Assembly (NCBI GenBank): GCA_032718865.1 | Contig: JALUTQ010000005.1 | Coordinates: 124,001 to 188,000, forward strand | Length of the DNA: 64,000 nucleotides | DNA from: Tilletia caries | Taxonomy: Eukaryota; Basidiomycota; Exobasidiomycetes; Tilletiales; Tilletiaceae | Direction: 5' to 3' | Part shown: positions 53,760 to 64,000 of the stretch, one piece after another | How the letters are laid out: each line of letters opens with the position of its first letter | Numbering within the stretch: position 1 is the stretch's first letter | Made by a program: the position numbers and the translations under genes | Notes under the pieces: model-generated | The model's database searches: none | What the model was told of the DNA's origin: nothing | The model's input: only the letters and a program-made list of their open reading frames with translations

Positions 53760-56693
53760 TCATTCAAAGAATGACCGTAGCGTATATGGGAGCTGTGGAC
53801 GGTGAAGTTGCGCAGATGAGGGCCGATGTGCTCTGGAAGGCTCGTCGGCCAGGTTTTGGGCGCTGGGAACCAAGATCGGGACGAGCTCAAGGTTGTGTTG
53901 TGCCTCGAGATCGCGGATACGAGCCAGCACTTCCATGATTGAGCTATTTCGGCTGTACCCAGACCTCTCGGAAAAGAACACAGATGTGTTGTCGGTGAGA
54001 ACGCGCAGCCGACAGTCTGAAATTGCCCGTTCGCTGATGACCAACAGTGCCACTTCCATGGCAACTGCTTCGAGCCAAGCGATGTCTCTTCCTTGGGTCG
54101 CCCAACCAGGACGTACTGGGAGGGAGAGCTCGGCGCCGTCGCAGAAGACGCCAACACCAAATGATGTGGAAGCGTCACAAGCGATGTAGACATTGTCGAA
54201 CCTGTCATCGTCTGTTGAAGATTGCATCTTCATAGCAACCTCCACGTGGTTGTGACCTTTCCACAGTCTTTCCTATATAGATGAGACCCTTAGTCTCATT
54301 TGTGACTCCACTTCCAGTCTCATCGATTCCTGCGTTTGTGACACGAAATCGTTGCGCAACGATGTGGCACACATTGTTCATTGCGCAATGGCTGTCCTCC
54401 CCCCTGTACCCACAAAGCTATATAAGCAGGCACTTTCCACCACCACTGTTTCCCCCCGCTCCTATTGAAATTCACCACACACGTTCCTGCTTCCACTCTC
54501 CCTCGTCACCTCCTCACCTTTGACCTCGTCCTCCTCACCTTTGACCTCGTCCTCCTCATCTTTTTACCTTCTCGCCCTCATCCTTGACTTCCCCGTCAAA
54601 GGTTGCATCCTTTCCGTATCTTCAGGCATAGGCTAGAGTTCTGGCAGCACGTCACTTCGCCCTCATTGCGAGGGGGTACTACGTAGCTGACCGTCCGACA
54701 CCGAACCTGAGATACTGGGATTGCTCCTGCGACTCGTCAAGCGACGTCGGCCTCTCTCCTCCACCTTGTCGGTCCTCCCAAGGTGAGTAGTCGAGCACTG
54801 AGCACCTAGTATTTACAACATCGTCGACGAAAGAGCGGCGAAGATCGGGTCGAGCCAGGGCTTGCGCCCACCACGCAAGGTCTTTGAAGACGTTCTTACT
54901 TGAACGATGTCGAGACCAGCTTCCAGACGATCCCATCGTGGAGACGAAGCCACGAAGAGAACCCAGACGCTTGCGACCATGAGGGACCACAAAACTGGCA
55001 TGCTGTAGTTGACCAAAAAGCTTTTGATCTTCTTGAAGAGTGTGAGACGGGGAGCGCTGCCAGTCTCCAATGGCGGATAGATATTTGATTCGTTTCTTGT
55101 CGGGCAGGCCAACGCGACGTTCTGCAATGAACCACTGGAAGCCGATGTATGTCGGAGAGGACGAGAAGTCGACATCTTTCTCTCGCTTCCAGGGAACACC
55201 GAGAGAGGCTGTAACAGCCGTGATGGCTGATAAAGACGTGACGAGGTCGTCGGAGGTAGCTGCGCAGTGGTTTTGGAGGGGAAAGCTGTAATCCTCGACG
55301 TGTTCAACACCTGCTTCGCCAGCAAAGAAGGTGACTCCGTCGCGTGATTGCTGTCCTGTGATGGTGGAGGCAAGAGAAGCGCGAGCGGCGTTGACCTTGT
55401 CGAGAGAGGACAACGGGACGGAGAAGAAAATGAAGTCGTCGACCCATTTGAGAATGGGTCCGAGGCCATGGGCGCGGCAGATGTCGGCAAGAGCGTCGGC
55501 CACGCATCCCCACACTCCTGTGGCGGGACCGAGGCCGAAGCCCAAATACATGTCGACGTAGAAGAGATCATCTGCGCCACGAACGACGGTGCCGGCCCAT
55601 TGTGACGAATGAAGAGGAAGGATTCGGAACGCATCGGCAACGTCCCGGACAGCGGCCTGCGCAGTCGGGGGAAGAGCAAGGAGCTACAAGGCACGAAAGA
55701 AGTGAAGAGGAGTCAGTGAGTGCCGTAGCTGACTCAGTCCAAGACCCGCAAGGGGAGAAACGCTCGAAGCTCAAGGCGACTGTAGCGACCGCACAAGGCA
55801 AGTACACGGGCTGCGCCCAAGGCATGCAGCGAGACCTCGAAAGGCAAGGGGGGAAAGACGGAAACGAAACTCACGGTTCGAACGATGTCGCGAGCAGCAC
55901 CCCATGTGGTGGGCCACTCGTTGCTTGAAAGAAAGGAATTGATGCTCGATCCAGATCGAGGCCAGGAAAAATCCTGGATGAGCCGCCAGTCTTGGGCACC
56001 TTTGGGTACGAGGCCCAGGGGGCTGTTTTGAAAGTGACCAAGTATTGATTGGAGCTGGGCGGCAGTGTAAGGGCCCCGGTATCGTCCAACAGCGAGCTCG
56101 CGTTGGATTATGGAAGAAATGACACCATGCTGTGAGCGTGCGCTGGCATGATTGACTTGAATGAGAGAAGATGAGAAAGAGGGAATGCCGACGCGAAAAC
56201 CATCGCGAAGGCCAGAAAGAGCGGAAGAATGACGATCCAGCAGAGAGAAGCGAAGAAGCTCTGCTTCGAATGCAACGGCAGAGAGGACAAAGGGGAGACC
56301 CCAAGATTGAGAGTTGGTGGAGGAAATGTCAGGGAGCTCATGCGGAGCAGGTGGAAGCTCCGTGACCTCCGATTTCGCAGTTGGCGCAGCGATGCACACC
56401 GCCCGTACGGCATGCGGTCGAGCATCCCTTGAGCTGATAGTCGATGCATATAGGCTTGAGAGAGTCTGCGAAGACGACTCGTCCTCCTGGGCCACGGATG
56501 GCGTGCTGCTCTTTGCCGTCCACGCGTACCTTGGCGGAGCAGGTTCGGAAGGGATGTCCGGAGTCGGACGCAAAACAGACGAAGCACCGAAAAATTGTGC
56601 GCGCCACTTTGGGACGCGGAGCGGAGGGAGGATAATCGCTGGGAGGAGGACGCTTGCCGCCAGAGCCTCCTGAGGGACCGCTGCCTCCTCCAC
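53760..56693 (-). CDS. Reverse transcriptase-RNase H (pol) of the YR retrotransposon, apparently spliced
   Basis: The RT N-terminal part (56693-55875) has GLVPKGAQDWRLIQDFSWPR and EWPTTWGAARDIVRT. It joins across an intron (55874-55684, GTGAGT...TTGTAG) to LLALPPTAQAAVRDVADAFR, which holds RT motif A, then LGFGLGPATGVWG and the catalytic KWVDDF. RNase H (CDASTSFGVGVFCDG, LTDNTSVFF) follows in another frame. It can be joined in frame if 54805-54202 is removed (GTGCTC...GACAG), but that stretch may instead be an insertion. The first RT frame contains no ATG over 273 codons and overlaps the gag end by about 355 bases in the +1 frame, so expression by frameshift or splicing from gag is implied. 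Confidence 0.75.
54202..54805 (-). other. 604-base segment separating reverse transcriptase from RNase H: intron or insertion
   Basis: It sits where the pol protein should be continuous. Its edges allow an in-frame splice on the minus strand (VVNT-R-FDNVYIACDAS), but the donor GTGCTC is weak. On the plus strand it carries a TATA box (TATATAAG, 54419-54426) and a following C/T-rich stretch like a pol II promoter, as well as GAGAC/GTCTC inverted words near 54,281-54,320. No target duplication was found. Confidence 0.4.
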
Positions 56694-57588
56694 CAGATCC
56701 AGCCTGTCCGCTGGAGCCCCCCGAACTCAGCGAACTGGCGCGTTCCTCCATGATGCGAAGGCGGAGCTCGTCGAAGTGCTGAGAGTTGGGTCGTCCGAGG
56801 TTGAACCTCTTGCCCTCCGCATTGAGAGTTCCGCTCAGAACCCACAGCCGACGCTGTTGCTGATGCCAAAGCCGAATAGCCGCAGCGTGCCGGGCGAAGT
56901 CTGGGTGATTCGTGAGGATGTAATTGAGGCGAATCATCGACTGCACGATGTTCTCTGCCACGCCCTCCGCTTGCATGATGCGTACGTAATGACCCAAGGC
57001 GGTCACCCATGCGGCCATGGTCAGTTCTTGATCCGCCTTGAAGCCAGTGACGGAGTCCTTCAGCTTGAAGGATCCGTCGGTGCCGAGCTCGAAGGTCGTG
57101 TCTCCGGTCAACTTGGCCCGAGTGGCGACAGCCATTCCTTTGGCCGTAAGATGCCAGAGGTCGACGTAGTCGCAGGCTCTGATGCAGTCGCGAATCTTTT
57201 GGGAGGGAGTGGCGACGAGAAGGTCGAGCGAATTCTCCAGATCGTCGTCTTGCAGCACTTTCTTGTGCTTGTCCTTGGGTTCGGCCACGCTGTCCTGAGA
57301 CTTGACCAAATCGACTAGCGTCTTGGCCGCGGCAATATGCGCCTCCTGTTCTCGCAAAACGGCCTGCTGACGTTGATTTTCGACGTCGGCAGCCAGCTGA
57401 TCGGCTTGAAGACGTTCTTCTTCTTCCTCCGCAGCGCGGGCGGCATCCGCTTCCGCTTCTTCTTGGTCCTCTTCGAATTGTTCTCGAATGGCCTGCTCGA
57501 CTGCCGCTCGGTCTGCAGCGGGCAGCCGCTCGAGAACGCGAAGCTGTTCGGCGAGAGCAGGAGGATTGGGTTCGACGCCGTTGGACAT
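56338..57588 (-). CDS. Gag-like protein of the YR retrotransposon
   Basis: A 416-residue protein starting MSNGVEPNPPALAEQLRVLE. A long Glu/Ala/Gln coiled coil (residues 25-90) is followed by a globular middle (DLLVATPSQKIRDCIRACDYV, TMAAWVTALGHYVRIMQAEG), then Gly/Ser-rich linkers. The C-terminal zinc-binding region is FRCFVCFASDSGHPFRTC and CIDYQLKGCSTACRTGGVHRCANC...HGASTC. This gag organisation, ending in a CCCH/CCHC-like cluster, is typical of fungal YR retrotransposons. The ATG is the first in frame. The overlap with pol at its 3' end is in a different frame. Confidence 0.8.
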   Translation of the reverse strand: MSNGVEPNPPALAEQLRVLERLPAADRAAVEQAIREQFEEDQEEAEADAARAAEEEEERLQADQLAADVENQRQQAVLREQEAHIAAAKTLVDLVKSQDSVAEPKDKHKKVLQDDDLENSLDLLVATPSQKIRDCIRACDYVDLWHLTAKGMAVATRAKLTGDTTFELGTDGSFKLKDSVTGFKADQELTMAAWVTALGHYVRIMQAEGVAENIVQSMIRLNYILTNHPDFARHAAAIRLWHQQQRRLWVLSGTLNAEGKRFNLGRPNSQHFDELRLRIMEERASSLSSGGSSGQAGSGGGGSGPSGGSGGKRPPPSDYPPSAPRPKVARTIFRCFVCFASDSGHPFRTCSAKVRVDGKEQHAIRGPGGRVVFADSLKPICIDYQLKGCSTACRTGGVHRCANCEIGGHGASTCSA

Positions 57589-59533
57589 GTCGTTGTCGAG
57601 TCTTGAACGAGGAGATAATGACGGGCAGAGGATTGGAAAACGAGAAAAAAAAGGTTTGACCAGAGTCCAGAAAAGATAAACGTGTGGGAATTGAGTCTTG
57701 AGATGAGAACGAAAGATGAGAACAAAATGTGAAGGAGAACTGCAGAAGAGTAGAGCGAAGGAGAGGAAAGAAACGTTGTGGGGGGCCGGAAGAGGGAAGA
57801 GGAAGCGAAAGAGCGTTGCTTTAAGTACTCATGTCGGATAAAGGGAAGGTGTTGCTGGAGGGCGAGGGCTGAATAAAAGTGGGACAAAGCATGACTGCGG
57901 AACAAAGAACGTTGCCGGCCCCCTTTGTTTGGACCGGCGCTCTCCTTCGCCACGGCTCCAAAGGCCAAGTGTGGCTGAACCCACACAAAGATCCCTCTTG
58001 ACTCACAGGTTGACGTCTTGATTTTGCCTCATCGCCTTAGAATCTAGAAACCTCAGAGAAACCCTCTCCCCAACTTCAGCTCGTTCTCACGCTCTGACAT
58101 ACAATGTCCGACCTTGTTGACCTTTGTTCTGCTGCACCCCGTCTCCGCTGTCTCAGTAATACCAGTTCTGACAGCTCCCAAACAGTCGGCATCGCACTCC
58201 GCCAGCAAAGATTCCTCAATCGATGGAGCGATGAAGAGTGCAAGGCAGGCAACAGCGTAACTTCGACCTTCGCTGTTTGCTTTTGACTTCCAACGTCCCC
58301 GTTACATGCCTGTCTCTCATCTTTCCCGACTCCCCTTCCAGCCTCCAAGCGGCCGTCGGACAGCCACACTCCCTTCACATAACCCGGTCCTCCTATACGC
58401 CAATGCCCAGAAACGCAACGACGACCCGCAACCTGGAGGCTTGAGGTCTTGCTTTACCGGCTGGCAGGGCGTCAATGAGGGCGGGCCGAACAGAAAACCT
58501 TGAGCAATGATACCGGGACGCAGCATGAGCAAGAGCGAGCAAGGTGCTGTCAGGCGCCAGGAGGTCCTGAGACCTGAACCCTTCCTTATTTTTTTTTTGC
58601 CAACCCCAAGGCGAATTTGCAAAGTAGAGTTCCCAAGCAGGATCGCAGGCGCCCCGAGGCCTTTTTCTCCCTCCGCCTCCTCGTTTCCTCAGGTCGGGCA
58701 GGCTGTCCCTTTTTTGCTGTTGCGCACAGTAGACGGCAGGCTTGTCTTGGAACCCTTTTGCTTCTTGCAACGAAGATCCCCCCCCTCCGAAGGTTGCAGC
58801 GCCGAATACTACTGCTCGACTCGAACTGCGCCCTTTCCCGCGATACCAAACAGGTTAGGATCTCCCCAACGTGTCATTCGCAGCGCTCAGCGCAGTACAA
58901 ACTTCGGCCTTACCCACGGGCGCAGCGTACTACATCTGAGGCGGCAGGCGTTTGATCCGTTCTCCTGGTGAGACAATCCTCAACCGCAAACATGGGTGTG
59001 TTTATTATTGGAGGATGATGGGGTTACATACTCTGGCGCCTGCCTGTTATACTAACACCGATGCTTTGTGCCACCAAGCTTCGACCGCTCGTAGGAACTG
59101 GTGGAGGCGCAAGGTCAGTCAGTCGTCGTTGACTCAATGGTGTTGCGCGAAGGAGGTCCATTGTCACCGACTTCGCACTGACCACCGATGGACAATTGGC
59201 TTCTATATCTTCAAATAAGTATATTTGGGGCTGCTCACTTTGAATCTGGGCCCTCGTCTCTAGCTCACGTTGATCTATTTCTTTCCTTCCCTTTCTTCTC
59301 TTTCGCTCTATTGAACTCACCACCTTCGCCTTTGCTTTGTTTCCTCCGTGCCATATTGGATCCACCCTTTGTGCAGCGCGGTTCACGCTCTGCTTCCTTG
59401 GATCTTCTTCCTTCGCCATTCGCCATTCGCCCTTCGCCCTTCGCCCTTCTGCCTTCTGACGACAACCACTCTCCTTCGCATTCCGAACCGAGATCCTGGT
59501 CTTTTCTCTCTTCCCAAATTGCAGCCTGTTCCG
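57589..59533. other. Intergenic region after the retrotransposon
   Basis: Contains the untranslated 5' region of the retrotransposon and the promoter of the next gene. CATTCGCC/CTTCGCC words repeat at about 59,418-59,452. Several frames of 60-155 codons (for example 58507-58971) show no domain, codon pattern or splice support. I see no RNA gene. Confidence 0.35.
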
Positions 59534-61361
59534 ATGTCAACATCGACGCAGCTACACTCGACTCGATGGGTCGTACGGATCGAGCCGAGGGGGGCGACGT
59601 CGGCGGACGTTGCCGTTCTTCTTCCACTGTGCGACACTATGCTCAAACAATCTCAGCTTGTTGCTGATCACTACGATCTACCGTTTGGCTGTGCGTCGAG
59701 CATATGCTTCTACCTTGCCAAGTGAGTTCTTGCTGCTGGTAATGGTCTGGTCGAGGGCGGTCTTGCTGATATTTGGCTGCTCCCCCTTGTTGCTGGTTCC
59801 ATCAAGCGATTGGCCTTTCTCGGTGCCTACGAGCATGAGCGCATCAGCATGGCCCCTGGCCTTCGACTCCTTCCATTCGTCCGGACCTTCAAAGACGGAC
59901 ATGGACCAGTTCCCCTCGCCCATCTCTCTGCCTCTTCCCCCAACAGCCACGCAGACAGGTTTGCCCATCTGTGCCAATCTGTGCTTCGACTTCGGCGCGG
60001 AGGAAGCCTACGGGGACGCAGACTCCGAGTCGGACTCCGCATCTCGAGCTGCGATGCCGGCCCGACAGTCAGCGCCGGCCTACTGGCGATCGCCATCGTG
60101 GGAGCGTCGATCGTCTTTCCAGCAGATGCCGTATGCGAATCTGGAAAACTCGCCCTCCCCTCGCAAAGGCAGGCTCTCGTCTGGCAGCACACTCTCGCCT
60201 GCGACCAGACGGATGCGGACGTTTGCGTTCAACGCCGAGCTGAGACGGAGAGGATCGACGAGCGCGGCGAGTCCTTGCTTTACTTCTTCGATGTCCAGGT
60301 TGGTGGGGCCTCCAAGCGTCGTCCCTGCGGCTAAACCCGCTGCTTTGGCGGATTTTCTTCATCAACAACAACAACATAGTTACGGGAGAATGGATATGGA
60401 ATCTCCCAAGACAAACCTGCTTCCTAAGGTCATGAGCACCCCGAGCGATGTACACGAAGACGATGGTGAGGACGAGGACAGCGACGAGAAGGAGGACTAC
60501 GTGGACACCCATTCGGAACGCTCGGAGTCGGTCTCCTCGATGAGCATCGCGACCTTCGGAAGGTCCCAATCTTCTCTTTTCTCATCGACGCAAGGGACAA
60601 CGGTGTGGAACGAGGACGATGCCGTCTTCGAGGACGCTCGTCCCCAGTCTTGGACGGGAGAAGGGGAACAGCCGACCCCTCATAGGAAGCGACACAGCCG
60701 ACTGGAATCCAACAGAGGCTTGCCGATGGCTCACCATGCTGCCATCATCGACGCCACGATGCCCTTCTGGTCGATCGCTGGACCCGGCTCAATCTTGACT
60801 CCATCCACGCTCTCGCCCTCGGGAGCCGAGGCGGAAGAAGAAGCGGAAGAACTTCGCACGGCCCAAGTGCACTCGAGGGCGACGCGAGTTGTGGATGTGA
60901 CAACGGCGAAGATGATGAGCCCCTTGACGGCCACTACAGCTGTCGGCCGCGGACGGGCGTACACTTGTTTTGAGCGATCATCGCAATCCGTCGATTCTGG
61001 GCAGCGGGACGTTTACATACCATGGGGCAAGGGCTCTACCCTCGATGGGGCGGTCACTCCGAATGCAAATGCGCATGCGAATGCTGGTCCGAGTACGAAG
61101 AACGTAGCGGATCCGAGCACGGCGACCGCAATGACAGGGTTGGGATTAGGTCCGCCTTCCGGTCTGGCTCCGCCGCCCGTTGCGGTCGTACTGCCCCTGA
61201 AGACGGTCATAGTTCCCATCATCAACCGGTCACCTGCGAACGGGACGCTGGCGAGGCGGAGGGCCCTGACGATGCTGAATCAGCCTTCTACGTCGTCTTC
61301 GGTCTCGACGTGTACACCGAATTCCAAGGACGTCGGCGCCAATCTTTCGGTCGGGCGTTGA
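59534..61361 (+). CDS. Ser-rich protein of unknown function, two exons
   Basis: Exons 59534-59721 and 59807-61361 (intron GTGAGT...ATCAAG, 85 bases) give 580 residues, with the frame closing exactly. The first 60 residues (TRWVVRIEPRGATSADVAVL, LPFGCASSICFYLA) look globular. The remainder is Ser/Thr/Pro-rich with an acidic block HEDDGEDEDSDEKEDYVD, Q4, and basic-Ser motifs such as ERRSSF and RKRHSRLES that resemble kinase or 14-3-3 sites. No membrane segment or known domain is recognised. The first exon is short, so an alternative start at MDQFPSPISL in exon 2 cannot be excluded. Confidence 0.65.
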
Positions 61362-61924
61362 TCGCTCGCCGCTGACCGCACTGAACGGTCGGGAGCGAGC
61401 CGGAGGCGACTGGGAAGAAAACACACGACAAACCCAGTAACCTCGAGGCCCGCTTCCGAACCAGTTTCGAGCTTCACTCTCCGGTGGACACCTCGTCCCC
61501 CATTCTCGGCCCCAAGATTCCACTCGACACACTCTTTTTCTCCGGCGGTCATCCTTCCCTTCTCTTTTGCTTTCCCGGGGGATCATTTTGGGTCGGGGTC
61601 ATTGCTATCGGCAGCAGTGGGTGGGGGAATCATCTGTCACCTGTCTGTCTCTTGCAACGTCTTGGAATCAATGGCATCAGGCATGTCTCTCTGTCCTCAA
61701 ACACATTCAGTATTCACCTGGGTCGAGGGCATTGTTTGTTATCGTGACCTCGCGACGCTATGAGACCCGAAGATTAGAGAAGCTCGTCATCGAAGTCGCG
61801 GCCGACGAGCTCGAAGACGAATTGGAGCGACCTTCGCGGCTGTCGGTCTCGCCGGGAATTGTGAATGAATTGTCCTGCTTCTCTCCACGACCATCTTTCT
61901 TTCTTGCCTGCCTTGTTCGGAATC
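61362..61924. other. Intergenic region upstream of the ATM1-like gene
   Basis: About 560 bases holding the 3' end of the Ser-rich gene and the promoter of the ABC transporter. No TATA box and no further gene are seen. Confidence 0.4.
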
Positions 61925-64000
61925 ATGTTGCAGCTACAGGCTCTCGCTCGCTCTCGTGGTGCGGCATGCGGTGTGGCCAGCGCGGGTCGGAGCAGCGGCA
62001 GCGGCAGCAGTAGGAGTAGCCCCTCCTCCTCCTCCTCCTCCTCGTCCAACTCCAGGCGTTGTTACATCAGCACGGCAGCGTATGCAAGAATATCAGCAGG
62101 ACCCTCTTCCAACGCGACCTCGCTCACCGCGCAGCCGAGCTCGATATCGGCGTCCAGCTCTCGCTGCTTCCTCAGAGCTCTCCACACGCCATCATCTCAC
62201 ACGGACGCTTTCCAACGGCACTCTTTCCTCGCGTCTCCGCCTTCATCGGCTACTCCCGCCCGTGCAAGACTACGAAGCTCGTCGGTCAGCTATCCCAGTA
62301 CATGGAACACTCAACTGCGGTCATATCGGCACCTCGCTCCGTCCGGAGATCAAGACGAACCATCACCGCGACGCGCAAGCCCGGTCCCGTCTCAGCCGCC
62401 CTCCAAGCCCTCTGCCACAGCAACAGCGACCGAAGGATCAGCAGCGGCTATCACCAAAGCATCGGCCTCTCGCCTGGCCTCGCAGGAGAAGGCCAAAGCT
62501 GCAGGCGACGATCCGCTCAATCTGAATCAGACCTCCAACAAGACGGATAAGGAGCAACGGGAGGCGGACTGGAGCATCGTCAAAAATCTGTTTGTCTACA
62601 TCTGGCCGAAGAACGATCGTGGCATCAAGATCCGCGTCGTCCTCGCACTTGCACTCCTTATTGGTGGAAAAGTGAGTTCCTTTTCATCACAATCTGAACG
62701 CGTTTCGCAAGAAAGGGTCATGCTGACATACATTTTTTTTTGCTTTCGCAATTTTCTCAACCAGCTCTTGAACGTCCAAGTGCCATTCTTCTTCAAAGCG
62801 ATAGTCGACAAGTTTAACGAGGCAGTTCAGCTCCCGGTCGACGTCACCAATCCAGCCAGCGTCTGGGTCCTCGGTGGGACCGTCATCCTCGGCTATGGTC
62901 TGGCCCGAATCGGAGCAGCAGCCTTCTCCGAGCTTCGAAACGCCGTCTTTGCCAATGTGGCTCAACGCTCTATCCGACGCGTCGCCCGGTCCGTCTTCAC
63001 CCACTTACTCGCCCTCGATCTGGGCTGGCACCTCTCGCGTCAAACGGGTGGCTTGACGCGTGCGATCGACCGAGGAACGAAAGGGATCTCATTCTTGCTG
63101 TCCTCCATCGTTTTCCACATCGTACCCACCGCTCTTGAGATTGCCATGGTCTGCGGCATCTTGACGTACAAGTGCGGTCCGACCTTTGCGCTTGTTACCG
63201 CGGGTACCATGGGTGCTTATTCGTATTACACGATCAAGACCACCGCTTGGCGGACGCAGTTTAGGAAGGAGGCGAATGCTGCCGACAATCGCGGAGCCAC
63301 CACGAGCGTAGATTCCCTCTTGAACTACGAGGCTGTGAAGGTACGTGACTGTCTGCCAGGGTCCAGAGAATGGAATGGATGTTCTGACTTCTTCGAACTC
63401 TCATCCTTACAGTACTTCAACAATGAGAAGTACGAGATTCAGAAGTATGATGCCGCGCTACAGGATTACGAGAAGTCGAGCATCAAGGTCTCAACTTCGC
63501 TTGCTGCGCTCAACACCGGTCAGAGTATAATCTTCTCAACCTCTCTGACGATGATGATGCTGTTGGCTGCACAGGGAGTGCTGAACGGTGCGTATTGTCG
63601 TAACGGGCCAACCTGGGGGTGATCATGTTTTGTACGCGTTACAACTACCGCTGACTTCGGACGCGTTATCCATTTCCCAGGCACAATGACTGTTGGAGAC
63701 CTCGTCATGGTCAACCAGCTCGTCTTCCAACTTTCGCTGCCACTCAACTTCTTGGGCACAGTATATCGTGAGCTGCGTCAGAGCTTGATTGATATGGAGG
63801 CCATGTTCAATCTGGAACGTGTGCAGGTCAAGGTTAAGGTGAGCACGAACAATCGAGGCAGTCAAAAACGCGTACTTGCAAGTCCACGCTGGAAGCTTAC
63901 CAGCCCGCCTTTTTCCCCGCTTGAACGGAACGTGTCTATGTGAAAACTTGTAGGAGAACCCAGATGCGCCGCCTCTGCAGGTCAAAGGTGGCGAGATCCG
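61925..64000 (+). CDS. ATM1: Mitochondrial ABC half-transporter ATM1 (5' part, cut by window end)
   Basis: Exons 61925-62671, 62765-63340, 63413-63587, 63681-63838 and 63954 onward, all in phase. The N-terminus is long, Ser/Arg-rich and almost free of acidic residues, as expected of a mitochondrial targeting sequence. The transmembrane domain follows: [97 protein letters not shown] and [19 protein letters not shown]. These words are characteristic of Atm1/ABCB7. The protein exports a glutathione- or persulfide-linked sulfur species from the matrix for cytosolic iron-sulfur cluster assembly. The ATPase domain lies beyond the window, so the call rests on the membrane part. Confidence 0.93.

Larger units (their letters stand above)
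52349..57588 (-). mobile_element. DIRS/Ngaro-type tyrosine-recombinase retrotransposon
   Basis: Read on the minus strand the order is gag (57588-56338), reverse transcriptase (56693-54679), RNase H (54201-53760) and tyrosine recombinase (to 52349). This set, with no DDE integrase and no protease, is diagnostic of YR retrotransposons. No methyltransferase is seen, so the Ngaro side is favoured. All four domains are open or can be opened by splicing, suggesting a young or intact copy. I could not find long terminal repeats or split direct repeats by eye, so the true ends lie somewhere beyond the coding limits given. Confidence 0.85.

Noticed and set aside
52349..57588. Ty3/gypsy or Ty1/copia LTR retrotransposon
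   Set aside because: No protease, no DDE integrase and no LTRs seen; a tyrosine recombinase follows RNase H instead.
58507..58971. 154-codon open frame downstream of the retrotransposon
   Set aside because: Mixed composition without any recognisable motif; other frames nearby are similarly open.
1..64000. CRISPR array, rRNA genes or bacterial-type operons
   Set aside because: None found; the spaced repeats present are minisatellites or inverted-repeat elements.

Overview
The window is nuclear DNA of a filamentous or yeast-like fungus, most likely a basidiomycete. The genes carry many short introns (about 50 to 200 bases, GTRNGT...YAG). The proteins are rich in Ser, Gln, His and Ala runs. 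The mobile elements (a DUF6589 element and a DIRS/Ngaro-type tyrosine-recombinase retrotransposon) are of kinds common in Basidiomycota. Ustilaginomycotina is a guess only; nothing here fixes the species. There are no bacterial operons and no CRISPR. All exon boundaries were read by eye from splice signals, frame and family conservation.

Region 1 (1-11.7 kb) holds a giant Ser-rich protein, a Yippee zinc protein, a 50-residue cysteine-rich microprotein with three exons, and a UPF0047/YjbQ protein with an N-terminal membrane segment. Region 2 (11.8-15.0 kb) is two adjacent non-autonomous inverted-repeat elements. One holds a tRNA-derived pol III unit. The other holds a fold-back minisatellite and a fragment of a host-like gene. 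Region 3 (15.1-26.5 kb) holds a mitochondrial carrier, two tandem PQ-loop membrane genes made by a segmental duplication of about 1.75 kb, and two tandem GH5 exo-beta-1,3-glucanase-like secreted enzymes. One of the two enzymes has a long Ser/Thr-rich tail.

Region 4 (28.3-36.2 kb) holds a two-membrane-segment low-complexity protein divergent from an ORM1/ORMDL sphingolipid regulator, then a Zn2Cys6 transcription factor. Region 5 (36,385-45,352) is the most interesting part: a 9-kb unit bounded by a 13-bp direct repeat and inverted termini starting TAGCCTCA. It carries two convergent genes, a RecQ-like helicase with a C-terminal Cys/His cluster and a DUF6589 protein. The DUF6589 gene is broken by two further small inverted-repeat elements, each with its own target duplication, and by a small frame change. 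I read it as a decaying large DNA transposon whose proposed machinery is a RecQ-like helicase plus DUF6589.

Region 6 (45.4-50.9 kb) holds a 7-bp minisatellite and a large Zn2Cys6/Fungal_trans regulator. Region 7 (52.3-57.6 kb) is a tyrosine-recombinase retrotransposon on the minus strand: gag, reverse transcriptase, RNase H, recombinase. Its RT appears to contain a spliceosomal intron, and its pol frame has no ATG. Region 8 (59.5-64 kb) holds an unrecognised Ser-rich protein and the first part of the mitochondrial ABC transporter ATM1, which runs off the window end.
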